A stretch of 64,000 nt of DNA, taken from assembly GCA_039090855.1 (NCBI GenBank), contig CM077028.1:65601054-65665053 (forward strand), read 5' to 3'. Position 1 is the first letter of the stretch. Every line of letters begins with the position of its first letter. The notes below the pieces were generated by a model that did no database searches, was not told the origin of the DNA, and saw nothing but the letters and a program-made list of their open reading frames with translations. The stretch is from Macrothele yani. Its lineage: Eukaryota; Arthropoda; Arachnida; Araneae; Macrothelidae. The position numbers and the translations under genes were made by a program. Of this stretch, positions 10,263 to 22,000 are shown in pieces.

Positions 10263-10836
10263 TCTAGGACTATTAATTCTGTAATGACAAATCTTTCTCC
10301 TAAAATAATGATGCTGCTCTATTATTCTTTAATTCAAACAAACTGTAATTATTGTATTTCAATCTGGGAAAACACATCCAACTTTAATTTGAAAACGCTA
10401 CAAAGATTACAAAACTAATTCAATAGATTCTTGAGCTTAACTTATTACACAATCGATATTCTGGCCCTAATTTTCGAACTGCTCTTACCCCCAGGGATTT
10501 TAATATTCTACTAATTAAACAACTTTATTATTATAATATAGGTAAATTTATGTTTAAAGGAATAAAAAGAATTTATATCATGACTTAATCCGTCTTCATA
10601 CTCATTAATCATAATTATAACACCAGAAATAAGGACTTACTACTTCCTAAGTTTCCGGTGTTTGAACGTTACAGAACCTTCCTCAATTATTCGGGTTCCT
10701 CGTTTCCCTGGTAACCTTACATCTATTAATGATATTAATCTTTTTAAACACACATTAAAACATCACTTACTAAATGTATCTTAACCAACTTACCACTCCT
10801 GGTGGTGATTCATGTTTTGCCTCCATTATTGTAATA

Positions 10837-12063
10837 CACTGAAGTTCCAAAAAAAACTGGTTACACCAGTCTAATACTTGGTAGGTCCGCCACGGGAGCG
10901 CAGGACTGCAGAAATACGACGGGGCATGGACTCCACTAGCTTCTGGAAATATGCTGTAGGCAATGCACACCATACTTCCTGCAGAGCGTTCCACAATTCG
11001 GGTGTATTCCGAGGTCTCGGATTCCTGTGTTCGATAGCGCGTTGCATGGCATTCCAAATGTGGTCCATCACGTTCAGATCTGGGGACTTGGGTGGGAATG
11101 GCAATATCCCAAACTCAGATGAATACTCCTCTAACCATAATGTGGCGTCCCGACACTTGTGAGGAGGTGCATTGTCCTGTTGGAAAAGGCACAACCCATC
11201 AGCATGAATGCAGGACATGAGCGGGTGTACCTCGTCAGAAAGGAAGCGCACATAGCGTTGGAGGGTCACAGACGTTTGTAGACGTACCAGGGGTCCCAGT
11301 GAAGTCCAGCTAAACACACCCCATACCGTTACGGACCCCCTTCCCCCACCAGCCGGTACAGTTCCCTGTTGACAGGCGGGATCCATGGCTTCATGGGATT
11401 TGCGCCACACAGGAATCCTTCCATCTGTCCGATACAGTTGGAAACGCGACTCGTCAGACCAGGCTACTTGTTTCCAGTCATCAAGTGTCCAGTAGCGGTG
11501 TTGCCGTGCCCAAGCGAGGCGCATAGCTCTGTGTCATGTACCCATCAAGGGGACTAGAGTTAGGCGTCGGCTCCCAGAGCCTATATCGTGCAAAGTGCGT
11601 TGCACAGTCCGGACGTTGATGTTTGTTGAGGCTCCAGCATTGAATTCTGATGGTACCTGCGAGAGTGTTGCAGGCCTATCGCGTGAAACGATTATTGACA
11701 GCCGACGATGGTTATGTTCACCCAATGTCATTTTACGGCCACACTGGTATCGTAGGTTGAAGGTTTTGCCGGAATCCTTGTAGTCACGGTACAACTTTGC
11801 AATGGTCGTCCGTTAAAATCCGAATCCGTTTCTACCTCCGAAATAATATGGCCCATCTCACGATCGCCAACTATGACGCCGCGTTGAAAATAGCTTAAAT
11901 TGTTATTACTTGTCATTCTCATGCTGAAAACAGCTCTGAAAGCTGGCAAAGATGTCTATCGCTTTATATACGCACTGGCGGACGCAACCGAGTACGCGCA
12001 TAGGTGACGTTGCTATGTATTTTGCATAAGCTCGTCTGTGCCAGTTTTTCTGGCACTTCAGTG
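10837..12063 (-). mobile_element. Tc1-like transposon, full length, DD36D-type
   Basis: A 1227-bp element with inverted repeats starting cactgaagt at both ends and TA outside (10835-10836 and 12064-12065). The right repeat also holds an inner small palindrome (gtgccagtttttctggcac). It has inserted at the border between the old Jockey/CR1-like LINE and a copy of the ~316-bp repeat. A more damaged member of the same family lies at 46585-48691. Confidence 0.88.
10871..11906 (-). pseudogene. Tc1 transposase, three frames, last catalytic residue Asp
   Basis: The transposase can be followed almost end to end across two frameshifts (near 11790 and 11530). The start near 11906 reads MTSNNNLSYFQRGVIVG; a helix-turn-helix region follows ('INVRTVQRTLHDIG' near 11600). 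The last 217 codons form one open frame with the catalytic core: first Asp in 'VAWSDESRFQ', second in 'FQQDNAPPH', then 'SPDLNVMDHIW', where glutamate is replaced by aspartate. Thirty-six residues separate the second and third acidic residues. A DDD triad is normal in mariner but not in Tc1, so this is either a harmless change in a dead copy or a real family trait. The product ends RSRGGPTKY. Confidence 0.85.
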
Positions 12064-12065
12064 TA

Positions 12066-12205
12066 TTTAAATATCTATTTAAAGGATAAATCTAATAGAG
12101 TCGAGTACTTTGGTATGTTTATCTTAGGAATGAATTAGTTTAATGAATTTCTGAGACAGTCGAGTTTTCCATTTTTGTTTAGCTGGATTCGTAAAATAGA
12201 CCACT
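12066..12205 (-). repeat. Inverted partial copy of the ~316-bp repeat
   Basis: On the - strand this aligns with 3100-3240 and 3420-3565 ('gaatccagct', 'actgtct.agaaattcatt', 'cataccaaagta'). It starts directly at the right end of the DD36D Tc1. Confidence 0.75.
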
Positions 12206-13118
12206 TTGCGGCGGTTTATCCTTAAGTGCTCCCCATGTACTCTCGTGGACCACATCATTATGGACATCCCTGTCTCCACAAGTGGGGTGCCCGCAGAAAG
12301 TAAGAGTGGCATCACCGAGTGGCACTTAATGTATGTGTGTTGGGGGAAGGGGTGTGTGTGTGCGATAGTGTGTAGACCGCACGGACAGAGGGAATCGCAG
12401 TTCGCAAGTATGGAGCCCGTGCAATGGGAAAGGAAATGACTTGTCTAAGTTTGGACCGAGATTGATTCTCAGAGAGAGGAAGGAAACGGGTGCCAGCATC
12501 TCAGAAACCAGAGGCATTCCCTTTTGTCCGATGGCCGCGGTATTGAAGGTATCGCGGGGATGGGCCGAAGAGGAACACATGTGTGTTCAACGCATGGGCA
12601 AAAAGGAAAACATTCATTTGTTGGCAGTTGAGGTGAACACCTGTTAGCACGTGCTGTTCGAGACAACAGACGACTCATGAACCCTTAATTAATAGCCGAC
12701 TCCATCCAGGACGCACAAGGAAACGTAAACGATCACACAATACAACGGGCGCTATTTCAGTGGCCCTTTTATGTGTCTCCTTTGATGCCCCATCATTAAC
12801 AGCTCCGACTATACTGGGTACATGAGCACTGTGATTGGACTTTAGACGACTAGAGAAGAGTCGCCTGTTCCGATGAGTCCAAGTTCCAGTTCCAATCCGC
12901 CAATGGGCTTGTCCGCATACAACGGGGAGCGGGTGAGCATTTGCAATCGGATTACACTCTTGGACGAAAATAGGGCGGCGATAATGAAATGGCATGGGGA
13001 TTTTCCCCATGGATATCACTTGGATCCTCTCATCCCCCTGAGCATACCATCACCTCCAGATCCCATACTGTCATTGCTTCAGACAAATACATGTTGACGG
13101 TGTATCCGAGTAACACTA

Positions 13119-13796
13119 CTAGGGGTGTTCAAATGAAAAGGTACGAAACGACACTGTGGGTATAAATGAAGAACTTATTCAAAGCATACACCATAGGCCG
13201 TAGCACAACGATCCCATTGATTAACGAGCCGAAGGATTCCTTGTTCCCAGAATTCCTGTGGCCGTGACGAGACCCAGTCCTGCACAGCGTCCTTGAGTTC
13301 GTCGTCCGAGTGGAAGCGCTTCCCTTTCAGATGTTTTTTCAGGGGACCAAACACATGGAAATCGCAGGGCGACATGTCCGGGCTGTAGGGCGGATGGTCA
13401 AGCTGCTCCCACTGGAACTTGGCCAGTTCCGCGTGTGTGACCCTGGAGACGTGTGGACGCGCGTTATCATGGAGCAGAACCACAACCTCCGTGAGCAGCC
13501 CCGGTCTTTTGTTCTTGATGGACCTGCGTAGGCTTTGGAGTGTCTCACAGTACACATCGGAGTTAATGGTTCGTCTGTGCTGGAGGAATTCAACAAGTAG
13601 TCAATTGGACGGCGCTCTTTATAAGAGCCTCTGCTCTCTCCTGCGCATGCGGGCGCCCGCGCATGCTCCGATCCACGCCGGCGACTCCAATCGCATCCCT
13701 AGATGTGTCGCTACGTTCTCCCATAGCGGCATAGGCAAATATGTTAACGGTTACGTTCTTATGACGTTTCGTACCTTTTCATTTGAACACCCCTAG
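13119..13796 (-). mobile_element. Mariner, internally deleted, perfect ~32-bp TIRs
   Basis: A 678-bp element with essentially identical inverted repeats at both ends (ctaggggtgttcaaatgaaa and onward through 'ggtacgaaacg') and TA outside (13117-13118 and 13797-13798). It keeps only the last third of a transposase gene on the - strand. Perfect ends and an open remaining frame suggest recent movement with help from a full-length relative. Confidence 0.9.
13175..13555 (-). pseudogene. C-terminal part of a mariner (SETMAR-type) transposase
   Basis: About 126 codons are open. They contain the second catalytic Asp in 'VVLLHDNARPHVS' and the third in 'HPPYSPDMSPCDFHVFGPLK', spaced 34 residues apart (DD34D), followed by the usual C-terminal helices ending 'NQWDRCATAYGVCFE'. 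The N-terminal DNA-binding region and the first Asp are deleted, so it cannot work alone. Confidence 0.88.
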
Positions 13797-14319
13797 TAGA
13801 TTCTTTCATTAAGACAACTCCCCTTGTTAGAAGGCTCTCATTGTGCAGAAATATTTCGAGAATTATGTCCAAATACTTCGCGTGCCCTGTGGGATCAAAT
13901 TCCAGCAACTTTAATCCCATCGAGCGTTTGTGAGATTCAGTGGAATGCAACCTTTGCACGCCCGCGTCCGTACCTAACTCCGTTGACAAATTATGAGAAG
14001 TAATTCTCTCCACCTGAAGTAAATTACCTAAGGACACATTAGGAGGTCAAGTGGTATCGACGCTACTCTGGACTCTACAGGGGTATTGCTCCGAAAAGCA
14101 ATACAACACGATATTAGGTAGGTCATTACGCTTTGGCTCATGAGTGCATGGGCAAACAAATTCTCAAACGTAAATGATCTTTGGGATATTACGTCGGGAG
14201 GAAACTTAGATCTCTTTCAAAACTTGGAATTAAGTGCTAAGCACTCGCTTCTTTTATACTGCCTATAGACCTTTTATTTTTAAGAACATAAGCTTACACT
14301 TCAACAGAGTTGAAGATAA

Positions 14320-15770
14320 TGCGTCATGTAAAACTTTACGAGGGTGGTTAAATTTTGACCTGAAAATTTTATTGTAACTCTCCACGTTCTGTACGGTTTG
14401 TTACAGAATCCGTACGGTAAATGACTTTGAGACTCCCTTTCACAATAGTATTGGTTTTGCTCACACGGCTCGTGCGCGGTGCTGTGTGAAAGAATGTAAT
14501 CTGTATGGGTGCCAGTGAGTGTCAAACAAAGCTGTATTATCAAACACATTTCTGAAGGAGACGGTGAAAGCAGCTATATAATTTTACGAAGATTGCAAGC
14601 TCTGTATGAAGATAAAACACAGTGAATAGCAAGTGTGTATGACTGGTGCAACAAGTTTTCCGGTAGCCGAGAAGGAGTAGCAGATGAATCGCTTGGACAC
14701 TTGCCTGCTACTTCTGAAATCGAAGTGAACATCGATCGTATGCAATGGGTTATTTTTGGAAAACAGGAGGCTAAGGATACATGACGTTGATGTAACAGGC
14801 AAAACAGGTCTTCGTGGTGCTGAAAAATCATCCATAAACACCGGCTGTTCAGATAATATGTGTGTGTAAGTTCGGTACCAACAGTGTTGACATTTGATCA
14901 GAAGTCGTTTCGTGTCGCCATCGGCGCCGAACTTTTGCATCGCTTTATGTCTGAGGGAGGTGCACTTCTGTAGTAGATCGTGACAAGTAACGAGACTTGA
15001 ATAAACTATTTTTATCCAGATACTAAACTTGCCAGCTTTGAATGGCGCTACAAGGGTTCCCCACTTAACGAAGAAATTGAAGGCGGTGCCGTCTGCAGCA
15101 AAGCAAGTGACTACTGTATTTTGGGAAGCAAACGGGGTACTTTCGATGGATTTTCTTGCACGAGGAGCAACAGTGAAAACATAGTATTACACTCCCACTC
15201 GTAAATGAGAAGCTTTGATCCTACATCTGAAAGAATTCGGGAAATTTTTTGAAATATGTCATCCTGTTGTATGACAATGCTATGTCACTTGCCGAAAAAA
15301 TTCAACGCCATTCCGTCTGCAGGAAGGCGAATGACTACTGTATTCTGGGATGCAAACGGGGTACTTTTGATGGATTTTCTTGCACATGGAGCAACAGTAG
15401 AAAGTATTACGCTCTCATCGCAAAGGAGAAGCTTCGATCCGCGATCTGCAAGAAGAACTCAAGAAAATTCACGAAATATATCATCCTGTTGTATGACAAT
15501 GCTAAACCGCATACTACTCCCTTGATCAAACAGCATTGACATCAATGAGCTTGCAAATATTCAACAATATCCTTAGAGTTCTGACTTGGCTCCAAGTGTA
15601 CCTTTTCGGCACACTTAAGCAGAATTTAGGAGAGAAGAAATTCGCTGAAGAGGAATAACTACTGAAGTGTGCCCTACGTTGGCTTCGGCAACAACCCCCA
15701 GCATTCCACATTTATGAAATACAGAGTATTTCACGAAGATGGGACAAATGTGTTACTATTAAGGGGAGTG
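14320..15770 (+). mobile_element. Mariner relic with an internal tandem duplication
   Basis: Near 14570-14800 the + strand reads a decayed N-terminal mariner domain ('RRLQALYEDKTQ', 'VYDWCNKFSGSREGVADE'). Around 15100-15530 there is the catalytic region with two copies of 'ILLYDNA' (near 15265 and 15495) because a block of about 235 bp is duplicated (15075-15305 and 15311-15540). The C-terminus ('KCALRWLRQQPPAFH') follows near 15670. A left end 'agggtggttaaat' near 14340 resembles mariner TIRs. Stops are frequent. Confidence 0.7.
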
Positions 15771-15779
15771 CTTAGAAAA

Positions 15780-17640
15780 GGGCACATAGTTTGTTAAGTG
15801 TATTTTTGTCCGTTTCTTCTATATAATGAAAAATCCTGTCCAACCTTAAACGCCTTACCTGCAAGATTCAGAAACTATAAATACTTTGTACTTCCTGAGC
15901 TTCGTGTGCGAGAGAAGACTGGAACGACTTGAGCATTAGTTATGATAAATACGCTAGGTAATGCTTTGCTTTCTTCGAAGCTGTGAAACCAATGAAATGC
16001 GTTACAAAACTTTACGCTTCCTGGGCTTCATATTTGAAACAAAACACAAATTTAAAGTGTAGTATTGTTTGCACAAAAGGCATACAATCATCTTTCGTAT
16101 TTACAAACAGATATTACCAGATTCAGTCTAATTGGCCTTCATTTCTGTGAGGAAGGTGAAAAGTAATGATTTATCTGAGATAGTTTCCCGGAAAAAGTTT
16201 AAGAATAATGAAGTGTCGAGTATTTCTATGGCATGAAAGCACCGACATTTTATTCCGCAGATATTGTTTACGCTATTTGAGGTATAATGGCGCAGGGTTT
16301 CCTTAATAAAATCTGAACTCAAATCTTGAACGTAATAACTGGTAACCGCACTGTCTCGCAGAATGCACAGAGTAATACTTAACAGGCAGTGCGCTAATTA
16401 AAATCATCTCTTATGAGAATCCTCGAGCATTTTAAAGTTAAACTTCGTCTCTGAACTCCATGTGATTAAATCAAGCATGATGGAACTGTGTGTTTGAATT
16501 TAAACGCTATCTTGTTCCTTGGAAATTTAAAAACCTCTGCATACTTCAGAAGCTATACTTACCTTGCAATCCAAACGAGAGTCTCCCCTTCTCCCTCAGA
16601 ATGCTCATGACTTAAAGCGATATAATACTCTCAGCTTGAGCTTGACTGCAAATACAACAGAGTAAATCACTCTGGATGTTTAAGATCTACAATGAAAGGA
16701 AAACGAACTGACTCTTATAGAGACTTACGCGATCGCCAAGAGCGCATCTAAGGCTCCTTCTACTGAGAAGACACAAATATTCCTGCATTAAAAGTATTTC
16801 TCGTGCTTAATGATTAAAACGGACTGTTCTCCTGGGAGTCATTAAATCAAGATTACTCTGTGTGCACCTTCTCTAGCTTGTTTGAAGTTCCCGTGACCAA
16901 AATTTTTAAAAGTGCCTATCATCGCACGCCTGTAATACCACCCATGTGAGCAATAATGTCGGAGAGTTGTTAAAGAAAATTCCGCAGATGATACGATGCA
17001 ATAAAGGGAACAAAAACAACAACTCCAACATATTGAAGTGATGCTGCGTTTATGAACACTTCACAGTTAATAATTCTCTGAAAAACGATGATGAAGGGAA
17101 TTTGGAAATTAAGATGAGCACTGTTCAGGATACTACAATTAAGTTATCTTTTTAATTTATCAAAAGAGTAATGTTGCAGCTTATGCAGCAGAAAATAAAG
17201 ATTCCGGCGGAAATTTGTTTTCGTTCTTTACTCGTGGTTAAATTTAGGAACGGTTTACCACAGAGTGGAGGATGCTGAATATTTAATATGGGTCATATCA
17301 TCAGATGACTTTTTCTCAGTTCGTATTTCGCGCATAAACATGTTCAGTTTTACGTAACTAGAGCTGCTGCAAAATATTATTTTGTTAACGCATATCAGAA
17401 ATGAAGGAAAACATTCTGACTTAGAACATTCAGCTCCATCAAGTGGTGCAAGCCAGGGAAACACCGGGTATTTGTCCACTATTCCAGGCGTTTGCCCTGT
17501 TCTGCAATTGTTTAGAGAGCGCTTCGAGATGTTCGCTACACCTCAATTGTTGGAAAAAAATCAAATAATATAGGTGTGATTTGTATTTCATATTTTGAAA
17601 TTTTAACAGTGAAAACTCAGATAATTTCAAATAATTGGAA
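15780..17640. other. No gene or known repeat recognised
   Basis: AT-rich DNA without long open frames or clear repeats. Confidence 0.5.
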
Positions 17641-17641
17641 T

Positions 17642-17960
17642 TGAACCCAGGGTCCCTGGGTTCGATTCCCAGTGGCGGCCGATGAGAATTCTTCCAGAGA
17701 CTCACTTTTTAACGTGGAAAGAGCGATGCTTTCTGTTTGGTGTTCCTGATATACGTCGAGTGTTTGAATTAATTATCCATTCGTTTCCTAGTTATTTCTT
17801 CAATTGCTGCTTTCCATATTATTAAAAAGACTCATTTATTAACGTGGAAAGACCGATGATTTCTGTTTGGTGTTCCTGATCCACGTCGAGTGTTTGAATT
17901 AATTATCCATTCGCCTTCTAGCTATTTGTTCAGTTGGTGCTTTCCATCGTTGGTGAATCG
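17642..17960 (+). repeat. SINE-3 fragment with a 130-bp tandem duplication
   Basis: The left part carries a tRNA-like B box ('gggttcgattcccag') and 'gtggcggccgatgagaatt', as in the fuller copy at 18035. From 17701 a block ('ctcactttttaacgtggaaa' onward) repeats at 17831 with a period of 130 bp. Confidence 0.75.
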
Positions 17961-18034
17961 CCAGCATTGTGCGGGGCTCCATGAAGCAACCTGCCATGTA
18001 GTTTGGCAGTTTACCACATGTGAGTCTGGAGAAT

Positions 18035-18290
18035 TCGAGGCCACTGTGGTGCAGTGGTAGAATATCCGGCGCGTAACTGGAAGAACCTGGGTTCAATTCC
18101 CGGTGGTGGCCGATGAGAATTTCTCCGAGACACTTATTAACGTGGAAAGAGCTTATATACATGAGCTTCGAACGATGTTCCACACTGTACTCACATCTGA
18201 TGATGGACCCATAATAGGTCTCAAAGTATTCATGTATTTTAAGGCATTTTTAACCTGTATATATTAAATGCTTTTAATTCGTGATTCAAT
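18035..18290 (+). mobile_element. tRNA-derived SINE-3 with hammerhead-like tail
   Basis: The head contains an A-box-like stretch ('gtggtgcagtggtagaata') and a B box ('gggttcaattcccggtgg'), the internal RNA polymerase III promoter of tRNA genes. It continues into a body with 'cttattaacgtggaaagag'. At 18197-18226 there is ctgatga, a 5-bp stem (ggacc/ggtct, one G-T pair) and tcaaa in the place of gaaa. This second part aligns with the - strand of 10145-10262. Whether the tRNA head and the hammerhead-like part are one element or two side by side is not settled. Confidence 0.6.
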
Positions 18291-18605
18291 TTTAATTTGC
18301 GTTAATCGTGTTCAGAGAGCGGAATATTCCTGTGTGTCACTCATAGCACGAATTTTTTGTGTGTTGAGATTGTCCCTTTCCTGATTAACATAACAATGTT
18401 TATACCTATATTCTACCAATGCTCATCCTATATTTATGGTGACACAGCAGCTGCGTCAGCGTTTGGGTTTCTTGGGCTTAACCCGTTTCTCAGACGGAAT
18501 AAAGTTTAAGCTTGAGCTCGGCAAAATGCTAAAGTAAGCACCGCATTCTCCCTTTGATGTGTCACCCCCTGATGTTTCTGACCTACGAGCAGGAATTTCA
18601 AATTG

Positions 18606-18642
18606 GAGGGTATACCACGAGAAGGTGTGGTATACCCTCCAA
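18606..18642. repeat. Perfect hairpin, 17-bp stem
   Basis: attggagggtataccac is followed after 8 bases by its exact complement. No element could be defined around it. Confidence 0.85.
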
Positions 18643-19094
18643 TGGGAGGTGTTGGTTGAAAGCAAATTTTGGAAGACTGAAATTTCTTTTTATAGTGACA
18701 TATTTACGTTTTCACAACTAGTATTAAAATGGGAAAAATCTTTAGAAAGGAAGAACCGTTTAATTTTTTGGTAGTTTGGTTAAACACGGGATTTTTGTTT
18801 TCAGAACTACGCACCGTTAATTTGTTCTTGTGGCGTTTTTATTTTGCATCTGCCATGCCTAAATGTTTCACTAAACACGGCAAAAGTAACCAAGTTTTAA
18901 CATGGGTTGCTGAAACAGTAGATATTGATATTTTCACAAATCTTTTCCGTACTGAAAAGACTCAAAAGTATTTCTGCAACATATGAAGCAAGCTAAAGTG
19001 AAGAGATTTGCACATGCGTCCTGTGGTTGCAATGACTGATTTAAAACATATACTTTAAACAGGAAAACGTAAAAGCCAAACGCTATAGACTGTT

Positions 19095-22000
19095 GCATCA
19101 TTATTCATCATCATTGTCAACCATTATCAATCCACTGCTGGACGAAGGTCTCTCCAAGCCTCTTCCACAACTGTCTTGTACCAGTCTCTTCCAGGTTACA
19201 CCAGCATACTTTCGAATTTCAACCACCCATCTCCCATGTGGTCTTCTATTGCGTCTTTTCCTGTCCCTTGGAATCCAATCTAAAATTTCGACTGTCCATC
19301 GATGGTCTGTTCTTCTGGCAGTATGCCCAGCCCATTGCCATTTCAGGGATTTTACTCTGATCATATCTTCCACTCTTGTCATTCTTTTGATCCACGAGTT
19401 CCTCTTCTTATCTCTCCTGGTTACACCAAGCATGCACCTCTCCATGCCTCTTTGAGTTGTCTGCAGCCTTTGTATGTCTCTTTTAGTTAAGGTACACGTC
19501 TCTGCACCATACGTAAGCACTGGAAGGATGCACTGATCAAACAGTTTTCTTTTAAGACATAATGGCATATTGCTCTTGAAAATTATGCTGTTTCTTCCAA
19601 AAGCTCTCCAGGCAAGTTTTGTACGCCGATTAATTTCTTCATCAATGTGACCCTCACTTGATATCTGCTGTCCAAGATAAACGTATGCATCTGTTATCTC
19701 CAGCTTTTTTCCATCAATCGATAAATCTTCATTTCTTAGACTTTTGTCTTCTGAAAGTACATTTTTAATCCCACTTCTTTACTCTTGTCAGCAAGTTCCT
19801 GGATCATACTCTGTAGCTCTGATCGGGTAGTTGCAAAAGTGACTACGTCATCAGTAAAACGAAGGTGAGCTAGATAATATCCACTAATCTTTATCCCTTT
19901 GTTTTCCCAGTTGAGTTATTGAACGACATTTTCCAATGTGGCATTAAAGAGCTTCGGAGATATGGTGTCACCTTGTCTCCCCCTTTACAACTTTTATGTG
20001 TGCTGTATTCTCAAACAACCGAATCTTTGCTCTTGCATTTTCATAGATGTTATTATTAATATTAATATACGCATTTTCAATACCGCAGGATTTCAGAGCC
20101 ATTGTAACTGCTGATGGTTTCACTGAATCAAAGGCCTTTTTATAATCGATAAAAGCCATGCACAATGGAAGTTCATATTCCATCGCTCTTTCAATTAGTT
20201 CTCTCTGTACATGGATATGATCTATAATGCTGTAGCCACTCCTAAATCCAGTTTGTTCTCTCGGTTGAGCCATGTCCAGTGTCACCTTCAAGCGGTGTGA
20301 AAGACCTTTAGTGAAGATTTCATAAACCACTGATAAGAGGCTGATAGGTCTGTAGTACCTGAGATCCTCAATGTCACCTTTTTTATGTAGCAGGATCATT
20401 GTAGCGTTGTTCCCATGCTCGGGAATCTTTCCGCCTTTAAGACATCGAGTGAAAATTTGGGCAAGTACTGTTTCAATTTCTCCACTTGCTTCTTGTATGC
20501 TGTCTACAGTAATTCTATCTTCTCCTGGAGCTTATCCCCGCTTCATGTTCTTGATTGCATGTGCAACTTCTGCTGGGAGGACTGGAAGAACTCTGGTACT
20601 GGTACCTTTCATGATGTCTGGAGTACATGTATCATCCCTTTCATAAAATGTGGAGTAGGAATTTTTAACTTTTGTCAAATTTCGCCTCTATTTCGTGTTA
20701 CAGAACCATCTTCTTTTCTCAGTGCCATAATCTGTTTTCTTCCCTTACTGAGATATCCCTTTGCTATCTTGCTTTCCTCACTAGTTCATAGTTGAATTTC
20801 CATACGTATTTGGTGATACGTTTTCGTACTGTCTTTCATAGCTCTATATATTCCACTTCGGAAGTCACATCTTCTTTAGTTGTCCTCATCTCTCTTCTTT
20901 TTTGCATCATCATTTTGGTTTTTCCTGATACTTTGTTCACATGCAACTTGTTCTTAGACCCAGCTAATTTTGTTGCTGTTTCCATAAGAGCTACGGTTAC
21001 TTTTCTGCTAACTTCTGAGATGTCCACTTCTTCTGATGTTAGACCTTCTATAATTGAGAATCTGTTACTCAGTTCTAATTTATAGGTATTATGCTGCTTT
21101 TTAAAGTTGGTCGCGTGAATACACTTTGTTTGTTTTACAAGCTTGCCTCGCTCGAGTTTAGCATTGAAGTGCATCTTACCATTCTATAGTCACTACCTGT
21201 GTTGAACTTGTTCAGCACACTGCAGTTTTCCATGACAAATTTCTTGTTACACATAATGAAATCAATTTCACTTGTCTGTCCATTGGGATGCCTCCATGTC
21301 CATTTCATTCGCGGCTTTTCCTTGAAAAAGGAGTTCACGATGAAATACCCTTCTGCCTCTGCAAACTCTACGAGAGTATTTCCACGCTGGTTTCTGTTGC
21401 CGTGACCGAATTTGCCTACTGAAGTTTCATTCTGTTGCCGTTGCCCTATTTTTGCATTGGAATCTCCCATATTTATCTTCAAGTGCTGCTTGCCTTTATT
21501 ATTTAGATGACGAATTTCCTCATAAAATTCTTCAATTTCTTATTTAGGATGACTTGTGGTGGGTGCTTAAGTTTGAGTAATTCGAGCCTGGTATCTTCTT
21601 GAGAGTTGGTTAACGAGTCGTGCAGCTCTGTCAGAGGAACCTTCAACTTCTACAACTTTATCCTTCAGTTTCTTGTTTATTATAAATCAAACACCATTAG
21701 TTCTGCCAGTATCTTTCCCACGATAATAGAAGAGATGTCCACTTTTCAGTTCAGTGAGATCTTCTTCTTTTCTCCTTACCTTACTTAGCCCGACGATGTC
21801 CCACTTGATCCTTTGTAGTTCTTCTTCCAATTCAAGGAGCCTTGAATCAGAAGATAGGGAGCGTCCGTTATACGTAGCCTAGGTCAGCATCAGATGGCAG
21901 CCTAGTCCGGTCGTCCGGTGATTCTTAGCACCCTCTGCTTTCATGTCGCACTGGCTGCTGCCTTGGCCAGGTACATTCCAGTTGCCGGAGACTGAGGACC

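Larger units (their letters stand above)
5760..10790 (+). mobile_element. Jockey/CR1-like LINE, 5' truncated, host to nested insertions
   Basis: Pieces of one non-LTR reverse transcriptase ORF2 read in order on the + strand. The linker between endonuclease and RT starts near 5760 ('FKEFRNSFNSSIRKAKRA') and runs on through 'KNDMVNYLNDYFIEA'. RT begins near 6190 ('DGNNGPGNDDLQSKVIKF') and, after a 2.9-kb insertion, goes on at 9136 with 'STGIYPESMKFAKVTPTF'. The palm motif 'YADDATALIYG' lies near 9740-9775, after 'ISQASILAPLVFNIYIND' where QGSILGPLLF is usual. The C-terminal part is at 10262-10790 ('SLIQTNCNYCISIWENTS'). Stops and frameshifts are scattered throughout. The family is inferred from motif style only; no endonuclease domain is left, consistent with 5' truncation. 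Confidence 0.8.
12660..14040 (+). mobile_element. Tc1-like relic split by a mariner
   Basis: From 12820 to 13110 the + strand gives a degraded transposase core with 'ACSDESKFQFQSANGLVRIQ' (first catalytic Asp and the strand after it) and 'WGFSPWISLGS'. The frame is interrupted at 13118 by a mariner. The flank after 13799 could be the rest of the same gene, but the match is too weak to state firmly. No inverted repeats were found. Confidence 0.5.

Noticed and set aside
10836..10870. Separate MITE made from the cactgaagt ends
   Set aside because: The ends belong to the full-length DD36D Tc1 and no shorter element is needed.
12206..12650. Host gene on either strand
   Set aside because: Several overlapping short frames exist, but none shows a domain or continues into neighbours.
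18040..18115. tRNA gene
   Set aside because: The tRNA-like head continues into a repeated body and has poor cloverleaf pairing; treated as SINE-3.
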